Source: Rhynchopus euleeides
Taxonomy: Eukaryota; Euglenozoa; Diplonemea; Diplonemida; Diplonemidae
Assembly: GCA_963210315.1 (NCBI GenBank)
Contig: OY723257.1
Coordinates: 620,001-684,000, forward strand
Length of the DNA stretch: 64,000 nt
Reading direction: 5' to 3'
Position numbers and translations under genes: made by a program. Of the stretch, positions 19,867-33,300 are shown in pieces. The notes beneath the pieces were generated by a model. That model did not search any database and was not told where the DNA came from. It saw only the letters and a list, made by a program, of their open reading frames with translations. Each line of letters begins with the position of its first letter. Position 1 is the first letter of the stretch.

Positions 19867-20924
19867 CACGGTGGGATCTTGTAAATTTTACATGTATAAC
19901 TACAAGTATAATACATGTATTATACATGTATAATACTTGCATGTCAACTATTATACATGTATAATACATGTATATGCCTGAAATATACATGTAAAATACA
20001 TGTACCTGGGACCCCCCGTGTTTAAGTCCCCCCCCTGGAGGCGATTTTCGGCCGGGGGGGACTTAAACACGGGGGGGGCGGACCTAAACACAGGGGGGGC
20101 TTAAACACGGGGGTGGCACGGTGGAGACCAAGAAGACCTCTTCCTCTGCTGTCGTAGGGGGGTAATTCCGGTCCGGAGGGACTTTTGGCACCCCACTTTT
20201 CGACTCTGACAGCACCTGGAGGGCCTAGGGGCCACCTGATGACCCTCCAGACCAGCCCACCCCCGTGTTTAGGTCCCCCTGTGTTTAAGTCCCCCCCCTG
20301 CCAGACCCCCAGGGGGGGACTTAAACACGGGGGTAAGGGGGGGGGACTTATACACGGGGGGTCCCAGGTATATCAAGTAAAAATACAAGTATAATACTTG
20401 CATGTCAACTATTATACATGTATTTTTACTTGATATACATGTATTTTACATGTATATTTCAGGCATTTACATGTATTTTACATGTATAATACTTGTCATG
20501 CAAGTATTATACATGTAAAATACTTGCATGACAAGTAAAATACTTGCATGCAAGTAAAATACATGTATTTTACTTGCATGCAAGTATTTTACTTGTCATG
20601 CAAGTATTATACATGTATTTTACTTGTCATGCAAGTATTTTACATGTATAATACTTGCATGACAAGTATTATACATGTAAAATACATGTAAATGCCTGAA
20701 ATATACATGTAAAATACATGTATATCAAGTAAAAATACATGTATAATAGTTGACATGCAAGTATTATACTTGTATTTTTACTTGATATACATGTATTTTA
20801 CATGTATATTTCAGGCATATACATGTATTATACATGTATAATAGTTGACATGCAAGTATTATACATGTATAATACATGTATATACTTGTAGTTATACATG
20901 TAAAATTTACAAGATCCCACCGTG
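19867..20924. mobile_element. 1.06-kb AT-rich fold-back element built of TACATGTA/CAAGTATTAT units
   Basis: Outer arms are inverted copies beginning CACGGTGGGATCTTGTAAAT and running about 150 bp, composed of TACATGTATAATACATGTA-type palindromes. A GC-rich insert (about 20008-20365) is made of inverted GTGTTTAAGTCCCCCCC units, and 20380-20810 returns to dense ACATGTAAAATACTTGCATG palindromes. Base composition is utterly unlike the GC-rich surroundings. No open frame. It could be a fold-back/MITE-type element or an extruding structure; no target duplication was seen. Confidence 0.8.
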
Positions 20925-22131
20925 CTGCTTACAGTACCCCGGCGTTAAGCCAGCCACTGGGGGGGTGGCATTTCCTTTTTTTGACACAGCGACCCGCAAG
21001 CGAGGCTCTCAACCCTGCGCTCTGTTTTGCAGGGGTCTGAGGGGGTTCTTTTGACAGCGTGGGGGGGAGGGGAGGGGTCGGGCGTGGAGGGGGGGAAGGG
21101 GGGGGGGGGAGGTAGAGGTGGTGGTGGAGGGGTGTTGTATAAGAGAGAGGTGCCCAATCGTGCTCCTTTCTCTTTGTGGGAGAACGCCCCCCCCGCCACC
21201 TCTCCAGTGCCCAGCAAACTGTGAAAGTTCAAACCCATCTTGTGTGCGGCCCGGTATTTTCCGACAGCTCCCGCAGCAGCTTAACGTGCTCTCCACAGCG
21301 ATCAATCTACCTATGTATATATCTTCGTGAGTGCAAAGGGGTGCGGCTCACGGGTTTTGTGTGGAGAAGCGCAGTGACAAAAAAAAGTTAAAAAAAACAC
21401 CTCACAAACGAAAACGGGCATCCGAGAAAGAGCGGCTGCAAACTGAACAAGGGTGATGTCACGTTTGTTCACCCGTGGAGGCGGCAAGCCAAACACACAA
21501 AATGCCTCGGGGATGGTGGTGGGGATTTTGCCTCTTTGAGCGTTCTTCGCGGGGGGGGTTTTTTCTTTCCGGCCAGCACAACAGAGAGTGGCCAAATGTT
21601 TCCCGCTAACACTCTGGGGAGCAACACGCAGAAGCCAACACACAACCACACCCCCCCCCCCCCTCTCCCCAAAGGAAGCAGAGCAGATGACTTTAGTATT
21701 CCAACTCGGTTCTTTCACACACAGACACAACGAAAATCGGCAACCCCCCCCCCTTCCTTACCTCCCCACGCTGCCTGCGACGACAAATCTATGGTTTTTC
21801 TACACTATACCCCCCGGCAACCAAGACGGGCTGTCTATGAAGGGGAAGGGGGAGGCATGTGTGAGCACATGGCTTGCCGCCACACGCACCCACACATCAC
21901 ACTGCATCCCACCGCCCACCCCCCCCCCCCTTCAAGATACCCCACCCACGGCTAGCTTTGCCAACCGCTGGCCTCCCCCCCCCCTTTAGATGCGTTAATT
22001 GTCGGCTTTTGCTGCCCCGGCTCCACGCCCGGCAACACCCACCCGACCCCTCTCTCCTCCTCCCCTCCCCCCCTCCACCCATACACTACCAATGCAACAC
22101 ACCTCCCGCCCTCGGCCCCACGCCCTCGCCG
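20925..22131. other. Low-complexity intergenic region downstream of the TIG-repeat gene
   Basis: Polypurine/polypyrimidine and C-rich stretches (G-rich 21060-21130, C runs at 21651-21663, 21747-21755, 21918-21929, 21976-21985). No coding signal or known repeat recognised. Confidence 0.5.
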
Positions 22132-25100
22132 CTACCGGAAGCTATTCGAGTAGCGCGGCTGCTGGTGCGACCCGGGCAGCTGTGTCCCATTCGACGGGGT
22201 GGGCGAGAGAGCTGACTGGCGTGAGGCGGCATCCTGCATAGACTGCTGCTGATACGCCTGTGTCTCGTAGAGGTCGGCCTGACCCTCGCCGGGCGGCAGG
22301 CCTGAGCCATCTGGCGACATCTCCGGATGCACATCCCCGACGTCGATATCCACGAGGTTGCCGCCCGTCTCTGCTGGGGTCTGCACAACACGCCCATAGG
22401 ACGGCTGCCCTTGGTAGCCATACGCAGCATCGATATCCAGCGGCGTGCGGATGGGCGACTTATAGATGTTGGTGTACGGAGCTTGGTCCAGCGGGTTCTC
22501 GCTGGGGTACCCCCCGTGGCGGCTCCCGTGAAGCGTCCCGCGTGCCTGCGATTCGCGCGCTGTCGGCATCTCCTGCCAGTTCGGCTGGGTGCCCTCTGTG
22601 GGCTCCTTGCCGAGGCCATCGTTTGGCTTCCCTTCGGCAGGCTTTGTGCAGCGCTTCCACAGCAGGTAGGCCTGTGGTGGTGGGTGTGGTGTGGTGGTGG
22701 TGTGGCGCAGCCTATCTCTTCGGCAGACAAAGAAACAAAACAAACGGCGTGGCGGCATACCAGGATCGCCAGCAGGATGACAGCGATGATGACAGCCACG
22801 ATGATGACGGCAAGCTCTGTGCTGGAGAGGCCGCTGTCCCCTGGAGGCGAGGGTGTGGTCGCCAGTGTTGAGGAGAGCACGCTGATTGTGGTCGCCGCCG
22901 GCACCAGCCGGGAGTAGGAGAACTGCAGGGCGATGTCGCCCGCCACCGTCAGGCGGAGATCGGTGAAGGAGGCCACGCCGTCGACAGCGGGCTGCGATGT
23001 GGTGCCCTGCAGCGTCACGCCTGCGGTGGTGGATGCGGCGACAACACTCCCTGTCGGGAGACCGGTCGTCACGCGTGTGCCCGACACGTCCGTCACCTCA
23101 AGATACACAGAGAAGAGCTGTCCAGCAGCCACGGTCACCGTGCTGTTTGTGATGCGGACGTATGCCGGGCCTGTCACGACATTCAGCGTGTTGGTCGACA
23201 CTGTGAGGGTGGAGGACGCATCCCCGGTCGGTGCGGTGATGTCAAACTTGTAGGCCCCAGCCTTGTTGACCCAGATGCTTCGGAACTGCGCCACCCCTGC
23301 CGTGGTTGTCACCCCATCCTTCATCTCGTCGCAGGTGTTCTGCGCGCAGTACGCCGGCGACCTGTCGTAGAGAATCGCGCCGTCCGGCGGGGCCGGGGTG
23401 GCCGAAACCTTCAGGAAGAACTGCGCCGCCGTATCCACGAACAGCAGGTTGCCCCCCCAGTCCTTCACTTGCGCGTCGATCAGCAGGGTCGTCCCCGCTG
23501 TGACGGTAAACCCCTCGCTCCACTGCCGGGTGATCTCCAGGACACGCCCCACGCCAGGCGCTACCACCATGTCGTACGACCGCGGCGTCAGGGCAACCCC
23601 AGCCGCAGTCACAGCCGACATGGTGATGCGGTATGTCCCAGGCGCTGTGATGTTCAGGCTCCCGAGCTGCCCATTCCCTGAGGCATCCGTTGTGCCCGAC
23701 AGAGTGCCGATAACCCTCCCGCTGTTCGCCGCAGTGTCGAGGGGGGAGACCGCCATGGTCACTACTGTCCCTGCCTCCGCCACGGTGTTCGCGCCGTCAT
23801 CAATAACAAAGAAGGCGACGGAGAATCCCTCCCCACTCCGTAGGGACGTGGGGGAAAACGTCGCCGCCAGTGTCGACGCCACACCGATGGAGACAGTGAT
23901 TGCAGTGGAAGATACGACATACTGGGAGGATCCATAGGCGTACCGCAGGTTGAGGATGTACTCCCCAGCTGTGGAGAGTGCGATTGTGTAGTTCACCTTA
24001 CCATAGCGCGTCGTCTGGGACAGCTCCGAGTTGTAGGGGATGGGAGGCACGGCGGTGGCCCCGCTGGAGGAGAGGGTCATGGTCGCCCCGTTGACGGAGA
24101 CCGTGTCCCCGTTGGCGTCGATCACATCCCCGAACACCTCAAACTTCGCCATGCTGGTGACGGCGGTGGGCAGGTCGGGGTTCCCCGATATCTTAATCCC
24201 CACGGGGTTGCCCGTCACGATGAGGGGCTGTGGCATCGCGACAAACCCCGTCGTCTGCCCCGCCGCTGCCGTCACCAGATAGCACACCGTCCGCTTTGAG
24301 GTCTCCGCGAAGGGCTGCGTGGTCAGCTTCAGCTGTGCCAGGGTGTAGTCCTGTGTGAGGGGGTCGGTCCCATCGCACGGCCCCCCGAGGGTGACCAGCC
24401 GGACCTTGTCGGTGTCACTCAGCTCCACCCCGGAGAATATGAGCGTCCCGCTCCCCGGCGCGACGAACGACGGGGGGACAAACTCGGTCGGCCCCTGCAC
24501 CTTCACCAGGTAGGGCATGGAGTAATACCCATTCCCCTGGTTGGCGCACACCCTGTAATACCCTGATGCGAGATACGAAGTGTTGTACGCCGGGGTGCTC
24601 TGCCCCGCGATGAAATCACCCTTCGCCGCGTCGCTCCGGATGGTGATGTCTGCGGGGCACGCCGAAGATCCCATCGGCTCGGCAGACCCAGCCTGCTCCC
24701 AGAAATACACATGCGTCGGGGGGCTTTGGTTAGCCGTGTCGGTGTAATTATAATTCGCGGAGAAGGACGAGGTGGACGACCCGAGAGGAAGCGTGGTGGA
24801 CCCCGCAACACTCATCCCGACCGCATCTATCAGCGGGAAGCCGAACCGAGCCACACCCGGAGTATCCCCTGGGTAGACATAACACAACACATACTCACCC
24901 GCCACATGGAACACCGTGGTGAACGCCTCTGAGCTGACCATCGACACCGAGGCTCTCTGGTCAGAAATCCACCTCGGGTCGGTGCAGCCCCCGTCGCTCG
25001 GAGCCCAGCGGACAACGCCTGTCTCATTCGAGAGGTTGCTCCCCTTCAGGGAGAAGGTATAGGCTGTGCCCGAGGTGTGTGCCACCCCCGAGGGGCGAGC

Positions 25101-28100
25101 CAATCCCAGGGTTGACGGCCCGTCCACCGTGAAGTTCCCCGCAGCGGACAGGGGGAGCAGCGTGGTGGCGCCTGAAGAGCTGGAGAGGGGAAGGGCGAAA
25201 TACTCCGAGGTTGCCCCCTTGAGGCAGACGTTGGGCGTCCCCCCCAGGAGTGGTGTCACCTGGGTGACGCTGCCTCCGGTGAAGGATTTCTCATCACCGG
25301 ATGCGAGCGGGATGACGGTGTTTGAGTCGCCTCCCAGGCACAGCCTCACCGAATAGGTCTCCGTGGTTGTCACGCCGACAAACCCCAGAGAGACGGGCAG
25401 ACCGATGCGCGGGTCAGGCGTGTTGACGAGGTAAAACCCGGTGGGCCCGGTGATGATAACCTCCCCCAGCGCGTTGCCTCCCCCGATGGCGCTGCCGACG
25501 GGGACAAACTCGCCGGAGGAGCCCAACGCATAACACAGAATGAAGGTACCCCCCGGGAGCTGCACCACCGGTGTTTTGGATTGGGTGGCAGACGTCGACT
25601 CCACCACCAGCTGGTCCGCCAGAGCGGGGAAGGCGCAGGGGACGGTGTTTGTCCCGGAAGAGCGGGACCAACGGACGTAGTCAAACACGGAGAGTCCCAC
25701 CCCCGTGATGGTGAACTGGATCTGGCTCCCCGCGGTGTAGGTCGGGGTTGAGGCGAGCGCGTTGGCGCGGGAGATGGGGCCTTCGACAGTTATGACGGGC
25801 ATGACCTGCTCCCACGCGTTCCCCAGCCAGATGCAGACAGCCTGGTCCGCAGCGCCTGTCAGGATCTCCGTGGTGTAGATCAGCATCTGGGCAGTCCCGG
25901 AAATCCCGCTGGGAACGGCAAGGTCAGGCGCAGCGCCTGGGCAGGTCGCCCCGATGGACATCCGGTTCAAAGCAGGGTCGAGCCCCACCCCGGTAATCCG
26001 GAGGGTCACGCTGTACCCAACAGCAAGCTTGCTGGGGGTGTACGACTGGACGCCCGTGATGCTGAGCGTTCCGAAAGCGTTGAAACCCGCCCCCGCCACC
26101 ACCTTATAACAGATGGTGTACGCCCCAACGGTGTCCGGCGTGAATGTCGTGGTGAACTCCCCCGCGGTGGCAGACGCGACGAGATCCGTCGCGGTAAACT
26201 TCGGAGCCCCGGCGCTGGCGCAGTCCATCACAGCCGGGTCGATAAGCTTCAGAGCGTCACCACCCGCCCCGGCAGTCAGCCCCTCCCCTTTGATAGTCAG
26301 CGTCACCGCCACCGTCCCGAGGGAAACCTCCGTCGGGGTAATAGAGGACGGCCCAGCCACAGTCAGACTCGCGAGGAGCACGAAATCCCCCTCGAAGGGT
26401 TTGTAGCACACAGAGTAGAGACCCCCTTTATCGACAGACACTGAGGAGGTCTTATCCGTGGGTGCCATGGCGGGCGTGGCCAGGGCGTAGTCCGTGAGGG
26501 ATGCGTCTGTGCACCCCTTCCCCACAGGGGCCAGGCGGAAGGTGTCGCTCTCCGACAGCTGCTCGCCCTTGAAGGTGAGCGTGGTGGCCTCCGCAAAGGA
26601 GATCGCCGCCGGGGTCACGCCTGTCGGGCCCTTCACAACCAGAGTCGGGTCCAGCTTGAGGGCGACACCCCGCGACACGGTGTAGCACACCACGAAGTTG
26701 CCGCCTGTTAAGAAGGTCACCGGGTTTGCCTGGGTGAGGGTTGTGGACGGCGCGGAGAGGGCAGGGACGGAGGTCGCCGTGCCCCCGCTGCAGTCGGCTG
26801 CCATGGCTGCGGGCTGCAGGAGGATTGCCAGGGAGTCGAACTGGGTGAGGCCAAAACCCTCAACCTTGAAGGTGTATGCGCTGCCGACAGCCACCACCAC
26901 AGGGAGGTATGGCGACAGCCTCCGGGCCCCGTTAACCGTCACGGTTGCGATTGCGGCGTAGGCTGCGTTCGCCACGCTGTAACACAGGGTGAACACCCCG
27001 CCGTATGGCACCAGCACATTGAACTTCCCGGTGCCCGTCAGATCCGCAGTGCCGTGCCCCGGGTTTGCGGGGGTGCAGTCCTCCCCGAGGGATTTGTCAG
27101 CGAGCTTCATCCGGTCTGTCGCAGTCAGCTGGTTGCCCGTCACGGTCACCACCTCCGTCACACCGGCGCGGAGGACGGTGGGGGAGACGCCCTGCGCGCC
27201 GGACACCAGCAGTTTTTCCGGCATTTCGAACTGCGTCCCGCCGGATGGCGTGAAGCAGACACGGTACTCCCCTACAAGCGCGAGCGTGGTGGCGGAGTCG
27301 ATCTTCGCAGTCCCCTGCACCGGGGACACGGCGAGCCACGGGAGCACCGTCTCGGACGCAGATCCGCATGTGGAGGTGGAGAACACAACCCCGACCTTGT
27401 CCCCTGCAGTGAGGAGGGCGCCTGTGAAGGTGAGGTCCCCCGTGAAGAACTGCGGCACGGCTGTCGGGGAGAAGCTCCCGGCACCCGCCACGGTGAAAAT
27501 GTCGGGGAGTGCGGTGAACTCCTCAGCCAGCGAGGCTTTGTAGCACACCGTGAACTGCCCGCCCTCCTTGATCTCCACCGTTGTGGAGAGCTGGGTGACG
27601 CCCTTCACGTTCACGGGGGTGAACTGGTCGTCGTCGATGATGGCCACCGCGTTTGTCGAGAGGCAGTCGGGGTTGACCCCACGGACAATCTTCGCGTTGT
27701 CCCCCACCTTCGTAGAGTCCAGCGCAATTCCTGTGAAGGTGAGAGTCACACTCCCCGCCCCGCCCGCCGTCAACGGGGAGTATGACGTGGCACCCGCAAC
27801 GGTCAGCTTCTGGGAGAACTCGTAGTACGCTGCCGCTGCGGCCAGCTTGTAGCACACAGGGTATGTGGTGCCCGGGGCGGCGACGCTCCCCGAGAAGATG
27901 TTTTTCTGCAGCGCCATGTCGAGGGTGATGTCCACAGGTCCCCACAGGGCGTTGGCGACGTCGCACGTCGTGCCCACCTTTGTGATCATCATCTGGTCGT
28001 TGCCTGCACCGGGCGTGAGCCCCGTCCCGTCGACCTGCAGCGTGAAGGTGCCTGCCGGCACCACAGCGGGGAGGTAGCCCGAGGGCCCTGTGGCGGTGTA

Positions 28101-28875
28101 GTCGGCAACGGGGAGGTGCACCGTGCTGACGCCCGTCTCCAGCGACCTGTAGCATACGGTGAAGACACCGCCGTATGGCACCACAGGGGAGTAGACCACA
28201 TCGGCACCGGCCATCGCGACGAGCGAGGCACCCCCGCTGCAGCACGGCTGGATGGCGGTAGAGGTCTCGCAGTTGCCGGCGGGGCCGGCGACAAGCTTGA
28301 CGTCGTCTGCGTTAACACCTGCGTTGAGCGCTGTGCCCGAGATGGTGATGGTGGTCGCGGTGTTGGTGAGGGGGGCTGCCGCAGGGTTGATGGCGTTCGG
28401 GCCGGAGATGGCGATGGTCTTCGGGACAGCCGCCTGGCCCGCCTCGGTGTAGCACAGGACAAAGGCCTGTGCGGTGTTGAACCGCACAGACACGGTGACC
28501 AGCTGGGTGGACTGGAATGCCTGGGAGGTGATCTGGGCGTTGGTTGAGGCGGTCCCGGTGCAAGCGGCGCCTTCATAGACCTTCACATCGTCGGCTGCCG
28601 CAAGCGCCACAACCGGGGTCGTGACGGTGAACACCACCACGGTCCCACGCGTCGGGTTTGTCACAGTGGTCTGTGTCGGGGTGGGGTGGGGTGGCGGCAG
28701 CAAATAAACACGTGGAGACCTTCTCGACGTTTGCCGAATAGGTGTCTTGTGAGACCAACACACACGTCAGTGTGGTAAAGGAGGAACATACGGTGATAGT
28801 CTGCCCATGCACTGCGGCGATGCACGCTGCGACAAGCAGCAGGCCCACGCTGCGTGAGGGCCTGGGCTGCAACAT
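22132..28875 (-). CDS. Giant type I surface protein with ~15 TIG-like repeats, receptor-like; three exons
   Basis: Exons 28875-28792, 28670-22761 and 22671-22132 join in frame into 2177 residues. The start MLQPRPSRSVG opens a signal peptide ending near AAVHGQ. The ectodomain is a chain of about 15 units of 80-110 residues with the pattern FTVCYK ... VAGP..SPT ... TLTFTG..L...D ... C, i.e. TIG/IPT-like beta-sandwiches each carrying one Cys pair, followed by bacterial-Ig-like modules (about 1560-1960). A single transmembrane helix (ELAVIIVAVIIAVILLAIL, about 1975-1998) precedes a 180-residue Pro/Gln/Tyr-rich cytoplasmic tail. Similar repeat proteins occur on the surface of free-living flagellates; ligand and role are unknown. 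Introns: 121 nt (donor GTATGT) and 89 nt (GTATGC); acceptors CACAG. The second intron falls right after the membrane helix. Confidence 0.82.
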
Positions 28876-30308
28876 GACAACCCACCCCACTGCTGGGTGT
28901 GTGGTGTGGTGCGCTGGCGGGGGGGAGGAGGAGGGGGGCAGAGAACTGAAACGTCTGCAGGGTGAGAGAGGAACGGCAAGGAGGGCTGGCTCTCTCTCTA
29001 TCTCGAAGTTCGTTTAGAAATCACTGGCTCCGGGGTTCATTCAACCCATGCGGCCCCAATCCTCGCGCATTTCCGTTGCGGCGACGGCGTTGCTCTCCTC
29101 GGCGGGGATGCATTATGCATGCATGTCACGTTACGTTGTGGTGTGCGCATCTCCCCACACAAAACGTGGCCACCACACACATCCGTACCCACCCCACTAT
29201 TGTGGTACATCCCGCTTGCACTGGATCCTGTGGATCATCGCGTGGTGCGTATTGCGGATTGCGGCACGACAGCACTCAATCTCCTCGTAGCACACTCACA
29301 CTCACTTGCTCGTCCAACCCTCTCTCACTCTTTATCACTTTCAAGTGATTTGGCAGCGTGCCGCTAGCGTGCTGCTCCACTGAGGCTCCAGCCAACGCAA
29401 GAGTTGGCCATCTCCCCCACCCCCCAACACCCACTGCTCTAAACTCTAACTCGTGGTGGCGAGCGGCATCGCACGATAAGCCCCTGCTGACCGCAGGGAC
29501 CTCTGCGGTGAAGAACGCAGAAAAATGGGAATGGCAAAAGCCGCGTGAAAAGAGGGGGCGGTAGGTGTGTGGGAAACGAACTCACCTGCCCCTCACCCCC
29601 CGAAAATGGATGGGCGCCCCAAGTGAGGCACCGTACTCTCCCCGGTATTAAAAATACGTGGCATGCGTGCTTCATGCATGGGGGTGTTCGAGATCTAGCC
29701 CCATGGCTGCTCGGCCTGTGCTGTGTATGCGATACAAAAACAACCGAATGGGCAGAAGCTGCGTCGGACTGCAAACCAAAACACGACAACACTGCAGACA
29801 CACAGCCCGCTCACTGTTTCTACGACACACATCACCGAGGCGCCGTTTCTCGAGGGCAAGAGCCCCACGGCGCCCACAGGGCAGCTGCCCCGCCCCCCCC
29901 GCCCCCCCCACACCACCTCGCGCGAGGGGCCAGCGAAGCCAGTTGCTGAATGAGGCAAATCCGCCAGCAGCCCTCCCGTATCGTTTGCGTATTTCGTACA
30001 CACAGCTCCGAAGGAAGCTATCTTGATAAACCGAGCAACATACGTCTAAAGACATACTATAAAGGGTTGGGGATCAAAAGGGGGAAGGGGCGAGGGAGGG
30101 AGGGAGGGGGCTTTGGGAAGCAAAAAAGCGACAGGCAGACAGAGACGGGGGGTGGGGTTGAACTCTCGATCACCCCGCCCCCCTTTATTTAATCAGGAGA
30201 TCTAAAACGGCGTGCGGTGCAGGGTATTGAGCTGGAGTGTGTGAGCCTCTGTGCATGGGAATAGAGAACGAACGTAGTAATGGATGGGGTGGAGGGGGGA
30301 GGAGGGCT
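28876..30308. other. Intergenic spacer between TIG-repeat gene and rotatin
   Basis: No gene recognised. A candidate acceptor (CCCAGCAG on the minus strand, about 28890-28897) lies 15 nt before the TIG-gene start. A C-rich run is at 29892-29909. Open frames here lack motifs and overlap on both strands. Confidence 0.5.
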
Positions 30309-33300
30309 TCACTCGAACAGCATCGCCAACGTCTCGATCTGCTGCAGGCATTCGCTGAGCATCGAGAGCAGCTCGGAACCTTCAGCCTCCGTCTCGCCTG
30401 CAAGCCGCAGGCCGCCGAGCGTCCGCTGCTCCACCTGCAGGTGTTTTGCAGTGAGCTCTGCTGCGTCGACGAGGAAGGGCTGGATCAACGGACGGAGCTG
30501 CTGCTTTGCACGCTCCATGTTGTAGACCAGGGCCCACACCGCAGACGCGCTCAGCCACTTCAGCTGGACTGCAAGCAGCGATGGGTTCGCTGTCACCAGA
30601 TTCTGTTGGGGGGGCGGGTGGTTTGGGCGTGGCAAACAATACCATGAGAAACACCGCACGGCCCGTCTGCTGTGAATGTTGCAGTGGATGCTTCCACCGT
30701 GATACGCAAACAAGACTATTTGATTGAACTATCCCTCCCTCTGTTGTTCGGAGAGTTGCGCAAGCCACACCTCAGCAGAGAGCTGCGCCCCCCACCCCCA
30801 AGCTGGCACAAAGCTGCCTTTGTTCCGCTTATTCCGCCCATTTGCACAATACCCATACCTCGGACAGCAGCCCCACAAAGTCTGCATTCCGCACCAGGCG
30901 GAGCTTGTTCCCCTTCAGGAAGCACATATTCCGCAGCATCGTCATGACATGCAGCGGCGCAGCGTCGTACAGCCTCTGCGGCTCCTGCGGGGTGCCAAAG
31001 ACACACTCCCACACACCGGGGATCTCCGCCACCCACGCCTGCCCCGCCTCCGAGAAGGACACCTCCGCGAGCGCCTTTGCGAGGGGGACGCCCCACACGG
31101 CGTTGCCGGACACCACCGCCTCAGACACCATCGCGCCGAGCGACGCTGCCACCTCCGCCCCACGCCCCTTCCCGCGCATCAGCGACAGGAGCTTCCCGGA
31201 CCCGCCGCAGCACCCGACGCACTCCAGCAGCGCGAGGGCGGTCGGCGAGATACCCACGGGGCTCACCCTCACACGCAGGAAGGCGTCCAACACCTCCTGC
31301 AGGATCGGGGCCCCGCTCTCCCCTGCGACCCCGGCAAGCAGGTAGGCGCGTGTCAGGCGGAGCAGCCCGACCTCCACCCTGTGCAGCAGGGCGGGGGAGA
31401 CCCCCCCACCGCCGCCACCGCCACCGCCCTTTCGCTGCCCCGCCGCCGCCGCCGCCGCCGCAGGCGGCAGACAGGCCGCGAGGTGGTGCCGCAGGGCTCT
31501 GCCGAGTGTGACGGGCCACAGGGCACCAGGGGGCACCAGAGGTGGCGGAGGCGCAGCATCCTCCCCCGCCGCAGGCGGGGTGAAGGAGGCCAGCAGGGCG
31601 GTGAAGACGGAGGCAAGGCGGAGCAGCACCAGCTCCGGCACCGCGGGGCCCGGCGTGCCGCCGGGGTGGGTCGGGGCGTCGGTTGCGGCGCCTGCGGTGG
31701 AGCGGTGGTGGCCCTGCTGCTGCTGCTGCTGCTGCCCCCGCCTCCCCGCGTCGAACAGGGCGACCCACCTCTCAAACGCCTTCGACGCGGCGAGCGCCGC
31801 CTTCCCCGAATCGCTCACCGCAACCACCGCCTCCAGGGCATGCTGTGCGGCGGGAAACCCCTCCCCTGCCGAGGCGACGCCGTGCCGCTCCGCCAGGCCC
31901 AGCGTCGCGGTTGCCAGCCCCGCGGCAAGCTCGGGGTGGGGCGCGAGGGTGCGCGTCCCCCATGTCCCGCGGTCGATGTGGATGCACGTCGCGATGAGGA
32001 GGCAGGAGGAGGTGCGGTGCTGCATCCTGGCGGAGCCGTCGCAGAGCAGGCGGTGGCAGGAGCGGAGCACCGAGAGGCGGAGGGGGAGGTCGCGGCGCAG
32101 CAGCTGGGCGCGGAGGTAGTGCGGCTCGCAGGACACCACGTTGCAGAGGAGCCCGATGCAGCTCGCGGCGATGCCATGCGCGCAGCGCTGCAGCTCCTCG
32201 ATGTGCCGCAGGCTGCGGAGGGGCGAAGCCCCTCCCTCCGGAAGCAGATAAAACCGCGTCATGCAGTGGAGGCATATCACCGCCATGCCCAGCACAGAGG
32301 CGGCGGGGGCAGGGGTGGGGGCGGCTGCGCCGCCCCCAGCAGAGGAGGTGTCCCCCGGGGACCACGCGTCCTCCGGGGAGCTGCGGGGGGGCTCGCCTCC
32401 GGTGGTGGAGGCGCCGCATTCCAGGAGGATCGCGAGGAAGCGCTCGTCGACAGCAGAGGCAACTCCGAGGAGCTCGAAGACGCCGCGGAGCCATTCGAGG
32501 TGGAGGAGCATGCTGTGGTGGATGTGGGTGGTGGCGCTGCCCCCGGCAAGCTGGGCGGAGAAGCGGAGGAAGCGGCGTGCGGCCCGCTCGCCCTCGGCGA
32601 ATATGGCGGACCACACGGCACGCCCCTGAGGTGTGGCGGGTGAGACGCATGCGGCAGATCCGTCGCACTTCACCGCGGTGGTGGCGAGGGCGATGAGGTG
32701 CCCCGCAGCGCCGGGCGACCCCCGCACCGCCACCGCGTCAAACACAACCTCGCTGAAGAGGCGGGGGAGGAGGGCCTCGCGGATCTCCCCCGAGACACGC
32801 CGCACCTCCGCGAGGGCAGCTTCGCTGCCGCTGCCCCCTGCCGCACCCAGCTCGCAGTCGAGCGCCTCGCTGCAGCGCTGCAGCAGAGCTGTGATGAACG
32901 CCGCAGCGGATGCCGCCGTCACCTCCGCAACCCTATCGAGGGGAGCCTGCCCTCCCCCAACGGTGGTGGTGGTGCCCAGCAGCACTCCCACCGCCGCCGG
33001 AACCGCCCCGCTGTGCGCCACCAGAAAGCTGTTGAGGACGTGCAGCGAATTCTCCCGCTGCTGCACCCCCTCCATCCGCGCATCCCGCCGCTTCCTCCCG
33101 GGGAGCGACGCGACGCGCTGCAGAATGCCCCCCCCGGGGTGCCCCGCCCCGCCACCGCCTGCAGAGCCCCGCCGTGGTGAGGCGGGGGGTGAGGAGGACG
33201 ACCCATGCTGGGGGGAGGTGTTTTTTCTGTCTGACATGAGGAGGTCCTCTGCGAGGCAGATGACGTTCTCCGAGCCTCCCCCGAGGAGCTCCGCGGAGGT

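Noticed and set aside
22260-22917. Plus-strand frames of ~200 residues
   Set aside because: Antisense to the cytoplasmic tail and membrane exon of the TIG-repeat gene.
30724-32643. 639-residue plus-strand open frame opposite rotatin
   Set aside because: It is antisense to the exon of a recognised protein; composition is the Arg/Gly/Pro-rich shadow expected from high GC, with no motif.
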